Assembly: GCF_004358345.1 (NCBI RefSeq) | Contig: NZ_CP037952.1 | Span: forward strand, 2,914,001 to 2,978,000 | From: Parashewanella spongiae | Lineage (GTDB): Bacteria; Pseudomonadota; Gammaproteobacteria; Enterobacterales; Shewanellaceae | Length of the DNA: 64,000 bases | Direction of reading: 5' to 3' | In this document: in pieces, positions 18,432 through 29,070 of the stretch | How positions within the stretch are numbered: the stretch's first letter is position 1 | How the letters are laid out: the number at the start of each line of letters is the position of its first letter | Program-made: the position numbers and the translations under genes | The notes under the pieces: model-generated | What the model was told of the DNA's origin: nothing | The model's database searches: none | What the model saw: only the letters and a program-made list of their open reading frames with translations

Positions 18432-19823
18432 TTATAGTGCTGTTAACTGAGTCATTAATTCTTTTGTTTTTTGTTTCATTAACTCCTTATCTCCTTTAGA
18501 TTCAACATTAAGCCTTACTAATGGTTCAGTATTTGAGTTTCGTAAGTTAAACCGCCACATTTTTCCTTTTTCATTAAACTCCAATGAAATCCCATCGGTT
18601 TCATCAAAGCTTGTCGACAAGGGTAAATAAAGAGCTGATATCTTTTTAATCGCGTCTTGTGGTGACCTCAAGCTTAAATTAATTTCGCCAGATGATGGAT
18701 AAGCCGCTAATCTTGCAGCAATAGCTTTTGATAAACTTATATCATTAACACTTAATAATTCAACCACCAATAACCAAGGTATCATTCCAGAGTCGCAATA
18801 TGAAAAATCTCTAAAATAATGATGTGCTGACATTTCACCACCATATACAGCGTCTTCATCTCTCATTCGTTCTTTGATAAATGCATGCCCGGTTTTGCAC
18901 TGAACAGAACGCCCACCATTAGTTTTAACGATATTAATAGTGTTCCATGTCAAACGTGGATCATGAATAATTTTTGCACTAAGATCTTTTTGTAAAAAAG
19001 ACTCTGCAAGTAAACCAACAATGTAATACCCTTCGATGAACTGACCATTTTCATCAAATAAAAAACAACGATCAAAATCACCATCCCAAGCGATTCCCAT
19101 GTCCGCTTTATACTTTATCACTGCATCACGAGTGCTTTGCCGTTTTTCTGGTATAAGAGGATTAGGTATACCATTAGGAAAAGTAGCATCAGCCTCATGG
19201 TGAATTTTAATAAAATGAATCGGAACATTTAGCGCTTTAAATTGATCTTCTAAAGCATCAATAACATGCCCTGCTGCGCCATTACCCGCATTTACAACCA
19301 GCTTTAAGGGTTTGATATTTTCGAAATTAAGGTATGAAAGCAAATGGCTAATATAGGGTGCTAGATTTGAAACTTTTGAATAACTACCCTTTTGAATACT
19401 TCGCGTTTGTTCAAGTAACCAGGGTTTATTTTCAGCAATCGTTTTTATCTCTAACAATCCAGTGTCGCCAGAGATAGGCCTGCTTTGCTCCCGAACAAGC
19501 TTCATGCCGTTGTAATCAATAGGATTATGTGATGCAGTTACCACTATTCCACCATCAAGGTTGAGGTTTGATGTTGCGAAATAGATCTCTTCAGTACCTA
19601 CCAAGCCAATATCGAGAACATCTACACCTTCTTCCCGAAGCCCATCTGATAACGCAATTTTTAAAGTTTCACTGGTTGCTCTTACATCACCGCCCACAAC
19701 GATTATTTTTGGCTTGATTACTTTGGCATAAGCGCGACCAATATCATACGCAATTGATTCATTGAGATCGTCCCCTAACTTCCCTCGAATATCGTAGGCC
19801 TTAAAACAACTTAGTTCTGACAT
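18432..19823 (-). CDS. manB: Phosphomannomutase
   Basis: Converts mannose-6-phosphate to mannose-1-phosphate. 463 residues of the alpha-D-phosphohexomutase family: active-site serine loop [14 protein letters not shown] at about residue 97, metal loop [10 protein letters not shown] at about 244, sugar loop GEMSAHHYF at about 327, phosphate loop [12 protein letters not shown] near the C-terminus. GEMSAHH is the ManB/CpsG form. It is two bases downstream of manC on the same strand, so the two form an operon that supplies GDP-mannose. Confidence 0.93.
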   Translation of the reverse strand: MSELSCFKAYDIRGKLGDDLNESIAYDIGRAYAKVIKPKIIVVGGDVRATSETLKIALSDGLREEGVDVLDIGLVGTEEIYFATSNLNLDGGIVVTASHNPIDYNGMKLVREQSRPISGDTGLLEIKTIAENKPWLLEQTRSIQKGSYSKVSNLAPYISHLLSYLNFENIKPLKLVVNAGNGAAGHVIDALEDQFKALNVPIHFIKIHHEADATFPNGIPNPLIPEKRQSTRDAVIKYKADMGIAWDGDFDRCFLFDENGQFIEGYYIVGLLAESFLQKDLSAKIIHDPRLTWNTINIVKTNGGRSVQCKTGHAFIKERMRDEDAVYGGEMSAHHYFRDFSYCDSGMIPWLLVVELLSVNDISLSKAIAARLAAYPSSGEINLSLRSPQDAIKKISALYLPLSTSFDETDGISLEFNEKGKMWRFNLRNSNTEPLVRLNVESKGDKELMKQKTKELMTQLTAL

Positions 19824-19825
19824 TA

Positions 19826-21229
19826 TTATGATCGTCCATATTTATCTTCATAGCGTACAATATCATCTTCGCCTAAATAGGTGCCTGACTGCACTTCAAT
19901 TAGCTCTAGATTTACTAGCCCCGGGTTTTCTAGAGCATGAATGCTGCCAATGGGAATATAAGTCGATTGATTTTCAGTAAGCAATACTTGTTGTTCACCG
20001 TTAGTGACTCTGGCAGTGCCTGAAACAACGATCCAATGTTCGGCTCTGTGGTGATGCATTTGTACTGATAGTTTTGCACCGGGTTTTACCGTAATTCGTT
20101 TCACTTTAAAGCGGTTTCCACTGTCGATAGCATCATACTTACCCCACGGACGATATACTTCACGATGATCTGTGGTTTCACTACGACCATCTTGCCTGAG
20201 TTTTTCGACAATTGATTTTACTTTTTGAACTTCAGACTTTTTAGAGACTAAGATTGCGTCTTTAGTTTCAACGACGACAACATCATTAAGCCCAATCGTC
20301 GTCACCAGCTTATCTACGGCTTTAATGTAAGAGTTGTTTGTATCAATATTCACCACATCGCCGTGACATACATTTCCATGTGCATCCTTTGCTTCGATAT
20401 CCCATAATGCGGACCAACTACCAATATCACTCCACTGTGCATCAAGCGGAACTACCATTGCCTTCGAAGTTTTTTCCATCACAGCATAATCAATTGAATC
20501 ACTTGGACAAGTTTCGAAAATCTGTTGATTAATACGAATAAAGTCGGCGTCAACTTTCAATACATCAGTAGCTTGCTTACAAGTGTTGTATATCTCAGGT
20601 GCATACTGTTCAAGTTCGTTTAAAAACTTACTCGCTTTGAACATAAACATGCCACTGTTCCAATAATGATTACCACTCGCAATGTATTTTTTTGCAGTAT
20701 CAGAATTGGGCTTTTCGACGAATTTTTCAACAAAATATCCACTCCCTTCGCTTTGCCCAGCTTTAATGTATCCATAGCCTGTTTCAGGAGAAGTAGGCTT
20801 GATACCAAAAGTTACCATGTAATTTTTCAGTGCTAAAATAGATGCGCTTTCAACAGCTTTGTTAAACGCCATTTTATCTTTGATTACATGGTCGGCGGCA
20901 AGCACTAACAACAATGGATCTTGATTGGTTTTTATAGCCTGAAATGCTGCCAATGCAATCGCTGGCGCAGTATTACGCCCTACTGGTTCCAGAATTATGT
21001 TGCAACCATTGATTTCCTCAGTTCTTAATTGCTCTGCAACTACAAACCTATGTTCTTCATTACAAATAATTATCGGTGCTAAATGATCAAGTTCATTAAT
21101 CCGAAAAAATGTATCTTGCAGCATAGATCGTTTGCCATTTATTGACAAAAACTGCTTAGGGAATAACTGGCGGGATAATGGCCATAAACGAGTTCCTGAA
21201 CCACCAGCCATAATAATAGGTAAAATCAT
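19826..21229 (-). CDS. manC: Mannose-1-phosphate guanylyltransferase / mannose-6-phosphate isomerase
   Basis: 467 residues, the length of bifunctional type II enzymes. The N-terminal nucleotidyltransferase motif [15 protein letters not shown] and the PKQFL motif bind [13 protein letters not shown] lies at the mannose-1-phosphate site. The C-terminal cupin contains [19 protein letters not shown], the zinc-binding isomerase motif. A TAAGGA ribosome site precedes the ATG. Product is GDP-mannose for surface glycans or lipid glycosylation, plausibly for the glycosyltransferases at 5-12 kb. Confidence 0.94.
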   Translation of the reverse strand: MILPIIMAGGSGTRLWPLSRQLFPKQFLSINGKRSMLQDTFFRINELDHLAPIIICNEEHRFVVAEQLRTEEINGCNIILEPVGRNTAPAIALAAFQAIKTNQDPLLLVLAADHVIKDKMAFNKAVESASILALKNYMVTFGIKPTSPETGYGYIKAGQSEGSGYFVEKFVEKPNSDTAKKYIASGNHYWNSGMFMFKASKFLNELEQYAPEIYNTCKQATDVLKVDADFIRINQQIFETCPSDSIDYAVMEKTSKAMVVPLDAQWSDIGSWSALWDIEAKDAHGNVCHGDVVNIDTNNSYIKAVDKLVTTIGLNDVVVVETKDAILVSKKSEVQKVKSIVEKLRQDGRSETTDHREVYRPWGKYDAIDSGNRFKVKRITVKPGAKLSVQMHHHRAEHWIVVSGTARVTNGEQQVLLTENQSTYIPIGSIHALENPGLVNLELIEVQSGTYLGEDDIVRYEDKYGRS

Positions 21230-21248
21230 ATCAGTCCTTAACGGTTTT

Positions 21249-21684
21249 ATACCCGTGTTGAAGATGCAACTTTCAGGGCATCTTCAGCTGTTCATTTTTT
21301 AAGGCGTGAAAGTGCTGGACTAGTGGGCTAATTCAAGCTTTTACAACGTAGAAAAATAAGCATTGAAGTGCCCACCTAGTGCGACTTATCTTAACAACAA
21401 GTATTGCCATTTATCCTGCTTTGCTTATCCTTGCAATAGAATAACTATTACCTCGAATAAGCGCCTTGTCTAAACGGCAATTAACTCTCGCTGAAATCAT
21501 AAGTACCTGACCATAAGTTTCTTAAGATTTTCTAGTGCCCAGTTTCAGCACACTATGGTGCTGCAACTTCGGTTACATATCTACGGCTATGCGCCCTACA
21601 TTGCGTCTTGTATAGCACTAAACCTGTCGATAATTATCAAAGAACTTATCGACAGGTACTTACATCTTCAGGTAACACGGGTAT
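21249..21684. repeat. 436-bp non-coding element bounded by inverted repeats (MITE-like)
   Basis: Begins ATACCCGTGTTGAAGATG and ends with the complement of ATACCCGTGTTACCTGAAGATG. The flanks GGTTTT (left) and GGTTCT (right) could be an eroded 6-bp target duplication. No open reading frame of note inside. It fills most of the gap upstream of manC and must separate it from, or contribute to, its promoter. The remaining 220 bases before the aminotransferase show nothing recognisable. Confidence 0.6.
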
Positions 21685-21905
21685 GGTTCTGCTTAGCGCA
21701 AAATAATTAATTGTATGAATAGACATGACTCAAGCTATATATCTTTCACTGTAGTGCCATCTGCAGGCTAACTTCTGTGATTTATTATAGAAATTTTGCT
21801 AATAATTATGCTGGTAGTTTGCTAACTATGTTCACCACATCTGTTCGATATGTTAACCTACGGTAAGCAATTCCTATTTAAAATAACCACAGGATGTACG
21901 GAATA

Positions 21906-23096
21906 ATGTTTGATACCCTCAGCGCTTTACCTGCCGATCCAATTCTTGGTCTACTTAATCAGTACCGTCAAGATTCGAACTCAAATAAAGTTGATTTAGG
22001 TGTCGGTGTTTATAAAGACCCAAATGGTCACACTCCCATACTTAATTGTGTAAAAACAGCTGAGAAGTTTCGCTTCGAAAACGAGCAAACTAAGGTATAC
22101 ATTGGTCCAACTGGCTCTGCTGATTTCAATACTCTCATTACCGATCTCTGCTTTGGCGCATCACACTCAGCCATTTTAAGTAATCGAATTCGTACAGTGT
22201 CAACTCCTGGTGGCACTGGCGCCTTACGCGTTGCGGCTGATTTTATAAAGCGTTGTAAAAAAGACGCTGTAATTTGGGTGAGTGATCCAACATGGGCGAA
22301 CCACACAGGTATATTTGAAGCTGCTGGCGTTCAAGTTAAAACTTATCCTTACTATGATCATGCTAATGAATCGCTTAAATTCGATGAGATGGCTCAGTGT
22401 TTATCACAAATTAGCTCCGATGATGTTGTGTTGCTCCACGCGTGTTGCCATAACCCGAGTGGAATGGATTTAACAAATGATCAATGGGACATCGTTGTAG
22501 AGTTAACCAAAGAAAAAGGTTTTACACCACTAATTGATATGGCTTACCAAGGCTTTGGTACTGACGTTGAAGAAGACGCTTATGGCGTACGAAGAATGGC
22601 TGACTTTATCGACAATATGATCTTATGTAGCTCATGCTCTAAAAACTTCGGTCTTTACCGTGACCGCATTGGTTCATGTTCAGTTATCAGCAAAGACAGT
22701 AACCAAGCTGACATTGCTTTTTCAGTACTTCTTTACGTAGTTCGTTGTATCTACTCTATGCCACCTGCACACGGTGCCGCTATAGTCGAAACTATCCTAG
22801 GCTCTGAAGAACTAAAACAGCAATGGCTTGATGAATTAAAAGTCATGCGTGATCGCATTAACGGTAACAGAGAAATATTGGTTTCTACACTTGCTAATTC
22901 AGGCGTTGAAAGAGACTTTAGTTTTATTAATGTTCAAAAAGGTATGTTTTCATTCTTAGGTGTCAATAAAGACCAAGTAACGCGACTTAAAGAAGAATTC
23001 AGTATTTATATGGTTGATTCTAGTCGTATTAGCATTGCTGGTATCAGCAATGACAATGTGGGATATTTAGCGTCATCTATTGCAAAGGTTTTGTAA
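21906..23096 (+). CDS. Aromatic / aspartate aminotransferase (class I PLP enzyme)
   Basis: 396 residues from the ATG at 21906 (MFDTLSALPADPILGL), preceded by GGA; an ATG 12 bases upstream is less likely. Family signatures: VDLGVGVYKDPNG near the N-terminus, the HACCHNPSGMD segment, IDMAYQGFG, and SSCSKNFGLYRDRIG with the PLP lysine (SKN). This is the TyrB/AspC family, moving amino groups between tyrosine, phenylalanine or aspartate and 2-oxoglutarate in the cytoplasm. TyrB or AspC specificity cannot be decided here. A strong terminator follows. Confidence 0.92.
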   Translation: MFDTLSALPADPILGLLNQYRQDSNSNKVDLGVGVYKDPNGHTPILNCVKTAEKFRFENEQTKVYIGPTGSADFNTLITDLCFGASHSAILSNRIRTVSTPGGTGALRVAADFIKRCKKDAVIWVSDPTWANHTGIFEAAGVQVKTYPYYDHANESLKFDEMAQCLSQISSDDVVLLHACCHNPSGMDLTNDQWDIVVELTKEKGFTPLIDMAYQGFGTDVEEDAYGVRRMADFIDNMILCSSCSKNFGLYRDRIGSCSVISKDSNQADIAFSVLLYVVRCIYSMPPAHGAAIVETILGSEELKQQWLDELKVMRDRINGNREILVSTLANSGVERDFSFINVQKGMFSFLGVNKDQVTRLKEEFSIYMVDSSRISIAGISNDNVGYLASSIAKVL

Positions 23097-23131
23097 TCGA
23101 GAAGTTTTTTCTAATATTTATTTTCCCCAAT

Positions 23132-23160
23132 AAAAAAGCCCTTTCAAAAAGGGCTTTTTC
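23132..23160 (+). terminator. Rho-independent terminator
   Basis: GCCCTTT / AAAGGGC stem with a short loop, A run before and TTTTT after, 36 bases past the aminotransferase stop. The A/T symmetry means it can act on both strands. Confidence 0.9.
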
Positions 23161-23299
23161 CATAATTCAATTTCAACAACTTAAACCTAAAAACATCAGT
23201 TGAACGCTGAGTATATGAGTAACTGTTTGAGCAATTGGATGATTTTATTATCATGTTTTTCACCCAATGAGTAAAATGCTCTACGCTCACAAGCTTGCT

Positions 23300-23380
23300 A
23301 AAATGACTGCTATCTGCGTTGTAACTTTTGCAAGTAGAATAACTACTTGCTGCAAGCTACGTCTTAATATCAGCCATTTT
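23300..23380. repeat. Large imperfect hairpin (about 38-bp arms)
   Basis: The left arm, from AAAATGACTGCTATCTGCG to GCAAGTAG, is complementary with mismatches to the right arm, from CTACTTGC to CAGCCATTTT, around an AATAA loop. It lies in the 320-base gap between the aminotransferase and the M16 protease. It looks like a dispersed palindromic repeat, possibly also a terminator for the minus-strand protease gene. The rest of the gap shows nothing. Confidence 0.65.
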
Positions 23381-23418
23381 TTCTACGCTTGAGAACGCAG
23401 TCCACTGATGTTTCTAAG

Positions 23419-26313
23419 TTAAAGCTTAAATTTGGTCAAGCTTTTATTTAATTCTGCTGTATCTAAATTCACGGACATTTCTTTAATCGATAACTGGTAG
23501 TCAGGCGAATCTTGATGTGCTTTACCGAAACTACGAACCACAATTGGTTTTACCGAATACAAAGCATAATCATAGAATTCAACCATTGACTTATGATCAA
23601 GTAACTCAACGGCTTTTGCCAATTGCTCATTACTATTGAAATCAAACTTTTGTTTACTAATCTCAGACCAATAAAAACGAGTACGCTCTCCTTGATTCTT
23701 ATGCTTGGTCCTTAAGTTTTTAACAACACCTTGCTTATAATTCTCGAATTCTACAGTTGTTAACTTAGTTAACGTTTCTTTGTAGTCAGCAATGAAGGTA
23801 TCCACTCTACGGTTCAACTCAACAGCCCCTACTTTTGGAGATTGAATTAAAAATGAAATCAATGGAAGCTCTTCTAAAGAGGAACTATTACCGCCAACAA
23901 TGTAACCCAGTTGCTGCTCAGTACGGATTTGTTGGAAGAAAGGCGCACTTATCATATTGCCAAGTAACGCATACTTCGCTTTAATATTAATTGACTTGTC
24001 ATCGCTAACATAAGTCATCACAAGCGTAGAGTCGTTATGATCAATATCAAGCTGCTGAATAACTGCTTGCCCAGTTGTGTTCAACTTAACAACTTTCTGT
24101 GCTCTAACTTTTGGTTTTGAGCCTCTCATGATTTGTTTATAAAACGAATCGGATATCTTCAACGATTCTGCTTTCGTTTTATTACCATGGATCATAGCTT
24201 CGACTTCGATTTCTTTATGAAAGTCAGAAATATAATTGGCAAGTGTCTCACTGGTAACCGAGCTTAATGCTTCAGCAAGGTTTTCTTTTGAGTACGCCTT
24301 ATCACGTTGTAATTGACTTAACGCGGAGCGTGCTTGGCTGTATGGACGGTCGAATTTAGCATTATTCCATTGGCGAATTAAGCGCTCTTTATGTAATTTA
24401 AATGAATCAGGGTTTATTTCTAAATTTCTAACACGATTATTAATCGTAGATAATAAAGAAGTAGATTTCTCATCGTAACCTTCGACACCAAAACCTATAC
24501 CTGCACTGGTAGACCAAACATTATAATTAAGACCTGCTTGTCTTGCTGGGTAACCAAATTCATTTAATGAATCGTTTAACAATGCTGTGTAAAGGTAATT
24601 TTTTGCCCGTGAGTTTACATCCTTACCCGCCATATCTGAATAAATTTGTACGTACAGAGCCGCTTTTGGTACATTAAATTCAGAATCCTGTTTATGCCAT
24701 ACTTTAAACCCTGCTTTTTCAAACACTACAGATGGCTTATCTAGTGAACCTTCTGTGGATTTGAGCGATAGCTCTTGGGCAATAAATGGATTGGCTTTTG
24801 GCAGTTTTAATGCATTTATCTTCTTAGGTTTATTATACCTAGCGACTTCGTCAGCATTTAATTTGGTCATCGAGTACGGAGTATCATACAAAGGCTGTAC
24901 TTTGTCAGTTTCGAGGCCTTTTGCCGTAAGTACAAGACGCATATTTTCAGGAGTCAATTTTGATAAATAGCCAGTCACAAGCTTATGAGAGTAATCACCA
25001 TAATGGTAACTAGAATTTACAACATGATTTGCTGGATAATATTGTAACTTACTTGATAGGCTTCTAGCCGTACCTGCCGGTGATTGTTTTTCACTGAAAT
25101 CGAAATTAATTTTTGCTATCGATTTCATTTCCTCGAAATAGTTACGATTATAAGATTCATCAGATAATAAGCTAATATACGAAAAGACGGACTCAGTAAC
25201 AGATTGATAGTTATTAAGACCATCTTCTGTCAACGTCATGGTCACTACAAACTGCTCGTGGTCGTCTGGCCCATAATGATAACTACTCAAAGACTCTAAA
25301 AGTCCTTCCTGCTTTAAATAGCTAAATAAACTCCCTTCACCTTCATTGGCAAGTAAATCTGAAATTAGATCCAATGGTTTTTCAGCGAAATATTTTGTTG
25401 AGCTTTCGACAGGAAAATACAGTGTTAAATTGCGTGTATCTTTCATTGGTTCGATATTAATACGAACCGCTAACTGTTCATCTAAATAAGGCTTAACTTC
25501 CACTGGTAAAGAAACAGAGCCATTATTAGGTACGGCCGTAAATTTTTCTTTCGCCCATTTCTCAAGTGTGTCTAAGTCTTCTTTACCAACAAGCACAAGA
25601 GACATACGGCTTGCTGTGTAATACTTTTTATATTGTTCAGTGAGATCGTCAATCAGAAGATCATTTTCTCTATCTGCGAGCGTATCTAAGTTACCAACAC
25701 TAAATTGACTCGCTGGATGCGCCTGATTTGTCGTATCTTTTAGTACTTCACGTATTCTTCGCGCATCGTCTTTAATTTTCATGCTGTATTCTGAATGCAC
25801 AGCGTTCTTTTCACGTTCAACAAACTCAGGGTCTAAAGAAGGTGAAATGAAGAACTGAGCGAATCTATCTACCGCTTCTTCGAAAGCATTTTGGTTCACT
25901 TCAAAAAAGTAGTTAGTATGCTCTTGACCAGTTCCAGCATTCGACCAACCACCATTGGCTTTTAAATATTCATTATATTCGCCTACTTTTGGATACTTTT
26001 CAGTCCCCAAAAATAACATATGCTCTAAAAAGTGTGTCAGACCTTCACGGTCTTCAGGATCAGCCATATGACCGATATGAACATCAATTGAAGCAGCAGA
26101 TTTATCAGCTTTGCTATCAGAGACCAAAACGGCCTTAAGCCCATTTGAAAGTACGATATGACGATATTCACGTTGGTCATTTTGGCTTTTTACCACGACA
26201 TTAGGATCTAAAGCCGCAACTGGTGTGGAAACATTGCCACATGATGCGAGGGTTGTTACACCAATAGCAAGAGCTACTGCTGTAGATAAAAGATTGAACT
26301 TAAGGTTTTTCAT
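23419..26313 (-). CDS. M16 (insulinase/pitrilysin family) zinc protease, predicted lipoprotein
   Basis: 964 residues from the ATG at 26313 (MKNLKFNLLSTAVALAIG), preceded by AGGACG; an upstream ATG adds twelve residues that would spoil the signal. The signal peptide ends in the lipobox LASC, so the protein should be lipid-anchored. The inverted zinc motif HFLEHMLFLGT (HxxEH) is at about residue 105, with the third ligand Glu in EKNAVHSEYS. The four half-domains of the pitrilysin fold fit the length. It degrades peptides in the periplasm, like PtrA. No neighbouring partner is evident. Confidence 0.9.
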   Translation of the reverse strand: MKNLKFNLLSTAVALAIGVTTLASCGNVSTPVAALDPNVVVKSQNDQREYRHIVLSNGLKAVLVSDSKADKSAASIDVHIGHMADPEDREGLTHFLEHMLFLGTEKYPKVGEYNEYLKANGGWSNAGTGQEHTNYFFEVNQNAFEEAVDRFAQFFISPSLDPEFVEREKNAVHSEYSMKIKDDARRIREVLKDTTNQAHPASQFSVGNLDTLADRENDLLIDDLTEQYKKYYTASRMSLVLVGKEDLDTLEKWAKEKFTAVPNNGSVSLPVEVKPYLDEQLAVRINIEPMKDTRNLTLYFPVESSTKYFAEKPLDLISDLLANEGEGSLFSYLKQEGLLESLSSYHYGPDDHEQFVVTMTLTEDGLNNYQSVTESVFSYISLLSDESYNRNYFEEMKSIAKINFDFSEKQSPAGTARSLSSKLQYYPANHVVNSSYHYGDYSHKLVTGYLSKLTPENMRLVLTAKGLETDKVQPLYDTPYSMTKLNADEVARYNKPKKINALKLPKANPFIAQELSLKSTEGSLDKPSVVFEKAGFKVWHKQDSEFNVPKAALYVQIYSDMAGKDVNSRAKNYLYTALLNDSLNEFGYPARQAGLNYNVWSTSAGIGFGVEGYDEKSTSLLSTINNRVRNLEINPDSFKLHKERLIRQWNNAKFDRPYSQARSALSQLQRDKAYSKENLAEALSSVTSETLANYISDFHKEIEVEAMIHGNKTKAESLKISDSFYKQIMRGSKPKVRAQKVVKLNTTGQAVIQQLDIDHNDSTLVMTYVSDDKSINIKAKYALLGNMISAPFFQQIRTEQQLGYIVGGNSSSLEELPLISFLIQSPKVGAVELNRRVDTFIADYKETLTKLTTVEFENYKQGVVKNLRTKHKNQGERTRFYWSEISKQKFDFNSNEQLAKAVELLDHKSMVEFYDYALYSVKPIVVRSFGKAHQDSPDYQLSIKEMSVNLDTAELNKSLTKFKL

Positions 26314-26892
26314 TAATCGTCCTAATATGTGAGATAATTCCATTTTCAATAATGAAATATCAGATTTTTCATGAAAATTTAAGTTACTAAAATGTTAACT
26401 AGCAGTCAATTTGGAGAATTTCTAGACAAAAAATATGAATCAATAAAATTATAATAAAAACAAGTTATTAAAATATAAAACAGTAAGATCAACAAAAAAG
26501 GTATGAACCTGAAAACATTTTATTACAACTTAACTATTTATGAGCCTTAATTTAAACGAAGTTTAGCAAAAGGATAAATGCCAAATGCTCAATCAAAATT
26601 TCAATTATGGCTAACCGTTATACCAATTACAGTAATTAGGGGTAGTGACCAAATTACTGCGATAAGTGCCAACTTTTACCTTCGGACTAAAAACCGCTAA
26701 AGTAAGCCCCTTCATTTATATTTGGTGCGAAGAAGATGAAACAGATCTGGGATGCTGTAGAGCTAACAGAATACTGAACGTTATCGCTTAAGGAATTAGA
26801 GCTTCTAAAGACAAAACCATCAACAAATCAATTAGATTATGCACTAAATATGAGGCTGGTGCGTAACATGAATTAATCACCTAAGTCTTGGT
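26314..26892. other. Gene-free AT-rich stretch
   Basis: About 580 bases upstream of the M16 protease and downstream of a ParE-type toxin. It must contain the protease promoter. Short stretches such as the one around 26630 look like worn repeats, but no gene, RNA or intact element could be supported. Confidence 0.4.
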
Positions 26893-27183
26893 TTAACTTC
26901 GCTCTTTTTTATTATGCCAAACTCGAACAACAGCGATAGTGAAGTTATCTTCTCTGTATCTTAAAAAATAATTTCCAGCACCAAATGGAATTAAAATTTC
27001 CCGAAAAGAACTCAATCCATCAACTGGCCTCCCTGATTCAGGGTTGTTAGTTAAAGTAAGCGAACCTTCTTTAATTTTAGTTGCTGCTCTTTTTGGAGCA
27101 CTTGGATTTTTTTCTTGGATAAACTCTCTTAACCGCACTAAATCTGTTACTGCATCAGGTAACCAAATTACTTCTCTAGACAT
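26893..27183 (-). CDS. RelE/ParE-superfamily toxin (antitoxin gene truncated)
   Basis: 96 residues: IWLPDAVTDLVRLREFI at the N-terminus, then the NNPESGRPVDGL segment and C-terminal FTIAVVRVWHNKKER, the pattern of ParE/RelE plasmid-stabilisation toxins, which poison gyrase or cut ribosome-bound mRNA. The expected upstream CopG or Phd-type antitoxin is missing apart from a short remnant, cut by an IS630-like fragment. Either the toxin has lost activity or expression, or it is neutralised from elsewhere. All residues seen look intact. Confidence 0.8.
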   Translation of the reverse strand: MSREVIWLPDAVTDLVRLREFIQEKNPSAPKRAATKIKEGSLTLTNNPESGRPVDGLSSFREILIPFGAGNYFLRYREDNFTIAVVRVWHNKKERS

Positions 27184-27215
27184 GCTTTTTCCTGATCAGT
27201 TTCCCAACTATCCGG
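27168..27215 (-). pseudogene. Possible 3' remnant of the antitoxin gene
   Basis: In the frame overlapping the toxin start, the peptide PDSWETDQEKACLEK ends in a TAA 14 bases inside the toxin gene, a typical antitoxin-toxin overlap. Upstream, IS630-like sequence replaces the rest. Short and speculative. Confidence 0.35.
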
Positions 27216-27233
27216 CCTTGATGGCTGTGTTTG

Positions 27234-27380
27234 CTATTCACAGCGACTTCTCATCAATAGCAAGTAAATTTGGGCGTGTCGTTTCTTATGTTGAGCAACA
27301 CGTGGTTTCTTCTGCTTTATCAAAGCCTCAAGCATTGAACGTTCTTCATTACTCAAACGAACATGGTATTTAACCCTCAT
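27234..27380 (-). pseudogene. IS630-family transposase, N-terminal fragment
   Basis: The 48 residues from the ATG at 27380 (MRVKYHVRLSNEERSMLEAL) match the helix-turn-helix start of IS630-type transposases. The sequence ends at a stop soon after KKRHAQIYLL, so the DDE catalytic domain is missing. It abuts an IS110 fragment on its 5' side with no gap. Confidence 0.6.
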
Positions 27381-27766
27381 CTGAGTTGCTCCTGCTGTGG
27401 CGCTGGAACGAAACTTGACCGAACGAGTCCATAGTGACCGAGTGAAGCGAGCCATTGACTGTCAATGACATCTGTCTTTCGACCGGGAACATTCTTGACA
27501 TGTCTTGCATTAACGACCTGCGTTTTTATGCCAGCAGTAACAAGTGAATGGTAGATGCTTTTCCAGTAAACACCTGTGCTTTCCATTACAGCTAGCTCAA
27601 TATCATGCTGCTTGAGAAAATGGCATAATTTCAAGCGTTCTTTTTTTAAAGTACCAAAGGATTGAGTGATTTCTTCAATTCCCTGCTCTGTCTCCTTGCG
27701 GGTAGTGACCATGACCATCACCTTGTGGACATTCAATCCTGCACAACTTTTTACAATAGGTTCCAT
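27377..27766 (-). pseudogene. IS110-family transposase, N-terminal fragment
   Basis: 129 residues, beginning MEPIVKSCAGLNVHKVMVMV and including AVMESTGVYWKSIYHSL and VKNVPGRKTDVIDSQWLASL. These are the RuvC-like DEDD domain motifs of IS110 elements (first Asp replaced by Asn in GLNVHK). The C-terminal serine domain is absent; the frame ends at LR where IS630-like sequence begins. Full-length relatives are over 300 residues, so it is inactive. It has an upstream start and could still be translated. Confidence 0.8.
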
Positions 27767-28058
27767 AAAATACTACTCCACTGAATTAAAGTGAGTAGCA
27801 GAGCCTAGTGGATAGATTGGATTGCCAAGAACTCTAACGAGAACTGGTCATTTTACCGTTCATTCAATGCGTAAAAGCTAAAATAGCGAGAGTACGAGCA
27901 ACCAGATCCAGATCAGTTTAGGTTCAGTTATGAAAACTAAAAAAATGCGACCACGATTTAAGCTCTGCTAATAGTTAGAATAAAACAGAAAGAATTTTCA
28001 TGCTGTAGGGTGATAGAAAAATAGTTGTCAAAGTAAACGCATATGACATCTATACCTA
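27767..28058. other. Non-coding remnant DNA upstream of the IS110 fragment
   Basis: About 290 bases. The part next to the IS110 gene is probably its left end. The rest shows no gene or repeat I can name. Confidence 0.35.
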
Positions 28059-28768
28059 TCATGAACGAACGTTTAGGTCGTAGATGCCGTGAGGTATGAG
28101 TTTACCATGACCATTACTAGGAAAATCATGATCATTAACGGTTGTCGGCTCAGCGGCATCTGTGACTCCATCACGAAAGTAATTACCTAATTGTTCTTTC
28201 TTTTTTGTATCGATACTCAGGACGGGGTTCCCCTTATCAAGATAGTCTTGTTTCAGTTGAGCCAGTTTTTCAAACTAAGCGTTACGATCGACATATTGCT
28301 TCATCGTTTTGGTTTTCTGAGCCTTACGACGGTGAAAACCCTGCTGACACAATAATCTTGAAACGAGGTTTTTACTGGCGGGTATTCCGTTGGCGTATAG
28401 CTTGCGAGATATTTGTCTACGTGATTGGTTTGTCCACCTTAAATCTTGGCGCATAGGATCACCAGCGGTATGGTTTTTTAGAATTGCCTGCAAATTATCA
28501 TCTAAATCGGGAAAAGTTTATGTCAGCTTTTTTCTACCTCCCCTTTTTTTCTTTGCCCTTTATTGCTCAGCTCTACTTCATCTTCTAACTCATGAATCCC
28601 ACGACTTATAGTTTTGGGGTCACATTTCAATACCTTGGAAATGTATTCTATACCTCCATGCCCAAGTTTTAAGGCTTTAATGGCAGCATATCGTCTACGA
28701 TCTCGTTGATTAAGTGATTTGTAAAAACGTAACATTTGATTCTTTACGGTAGAAGAGTAGGTGTTCAT
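28059..28768 (-). pseudogene. ISAzo13-family transposase pseudogene
   Basis: Pieces of one transposase can be followed through a frameshift and stop codons. The N-terminal part starts at 28768 (MNTYSSTVKNQMLRFYKSL) and carries a helix-turn-helix with LGHGGIEYISKVL. The frame shifts near 28530, continues through PDLDDNLQAILKNHTAGDPM and SRRQISRKLYANGIPASKN, meets an in-frame TAG after the RNA in YVDRNA, and goes on through NPVLSIDTKKKEQLGNYF to PHGIYDLN. HTAGDPM and SIDTKKKE are typical of ISAzo13 elements. Dead, and also cut short at its 3' end. Confidence 0.75.
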
Positions 28769-29070
28769 GATGTTTCAGAGAAAGCTGGGGGAGAAGGCTT
28801 ATATTGAACCACCTTACGAGATTAGGTAAACACGGAAGTTATTTTGGAACAGTTCCTAAGCGCTCACAAACTTTGTGTGATATACGGTAGCGGTTCAACT
28901 GAGGTTGAGCTGACGATCTCTCTTTGATTTGTTACCTTTAAGCCCTATGTTTTGATCAGTCCTGAAATAAACCTGAAACGCCACGTAGTATTAACATGCT
29001 TGCTTCGGATGAATTAATACCAACTTTAAAGTGAGTTCAATCGATCATCTTCACTGTGTTTGGGTGCTAA

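Noticed and set aside
20338-20532. Open frame with many histidines inside manC
   Set aside because: It is the antisense shadow of manC.
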